Source of the DNA: Bacteroidales bacterium
GTDB lineage: Bacteria; Bacteroidota; Bacteroidia; Bacteroidales; JAOZQN01
DNA: 14,531 nucleotides
Reading direction: 5' to 3'
NCBI GenBank assembly: GCA_029938985.1
Contig: JAOZTW010000052.1
Span: 1-14,531, forward strand
Shown: one piece after another, positions 14,454 to 14,531 of the stretch
Layout of the letters: the number at the start of each line of letters is the position of its first letter
Position numbering within the stretch: the first letter of the stretch is position 1
Notes under the pieces: generated by a model
The model's database searches: none
Told to the model about the DNA's origin: nothing
What the model saw: the letters and a program-made list of their open reading frames with translations, nothing else
Program-made: the position numbers and the translations under genes

Positions 14454-14531
14454 CATTTTTCATAAATGCAAATTACTGCGTTGTTTTGATTATTTTAAAA
14501 TCCTCATTTACAATAAGTAAACTGCGGTATT
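14454..14531. repeat. Dispersed hairpin repeat, left half (copy 3)
   Basis: Positions 14454-14480 are identical to 5610-5636 (27 bp). The copy is then interrupted by 40 bp of unrelated AT-rich sequence (14481-14520), after which ACTGCG reappears and the repeat resumes as ACTGCGGTATT (14521-14531), the same 11 bases that open the window. The ACTGCG duplication at 14475-14480 and 14521-14526 brackets the interruption. The copy lies upstream of the orphan nuclease-like gene. Confidence 0.8.

Overview
The window comes from a strongly AT-rich member of the Bacteroidota. The evidence is gene content: a complete set of Bat (Bacteroides aerotolerance) genes with two VWA proteins, a TPR protein and two BatD-type proteins, a Bacteroidota-style cytidylate kinase, and a short Omp85/BamA-like outer-membrane protein. 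Ribosome binding sites are A/T-rich with no clear Shine-Dalgarno motif, as is usual in that phylum. No RNA gene, CRISPR array or complete transposase gene is visible.

Layout. (1) Positions 1-470 hold no gene. They contain half of a dispersed hairpin repeat (1-56), a lone inverted-repeat end (118-137), and an intact 166-bp MITE-like element (250-415) flanked by a perfect 10-bp target duplication. (2) Positions 471-3869 are four minus-strand genes, transcribed as cytidylate kinase, radical SAM enzyme with a short SPASM/twitch-like tail, methyltransferase family 2 protein, and WG-repeat protein. The last three overlap by 4 bp at each junction and form a tight cassette of unknown product. (3) Positions 3871-5547 are a plus-strand Omp85/BamA-like gene whose start codon lies one base from the divergent start codon of cmk; it ends in a 12-bp perfect hairpin. 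(4) Positions 5610-5685 are a full copy of the dispersed hairpin repeat. (5) Positions 5687-13760 are seven minus-strand genes, transcribed as BatD/DUF4381-like protein, BatA, BatB, RtcB RNA ligase, BatC, BatD and a secreted thioredoxin-fold protein. (6) Positions 13888-14424 encode a small orphan protein with a PD-(D/E)XK-like nuclease signature. (7) The window ends in the other half of the dispersed hairpin repeat.

The Bat proteins probably form an envelope complex: BatA and BatB anchor paired VWA domains at the inner membrane, BatC contributes TPRs in the periplasm, and BatD and the upstream BatD-like protein contribute periplasmic beta domains with a membrane anchor and a cytoplasmic tail. 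Three points are unusual. An RNA-repair ligase gene (rtcB) sits between batB and batC. The BatC linker carries five thrombospondin type 3-like calcium-binding loops. The MoxR ATPase and DUF58 genes that usually precede batA are absent from the window. The most likely undescribed system is the radical SAM / methyltransferase / WG-repeat cassette. All functions are inferred from motifs read by eye; no database search was possible.
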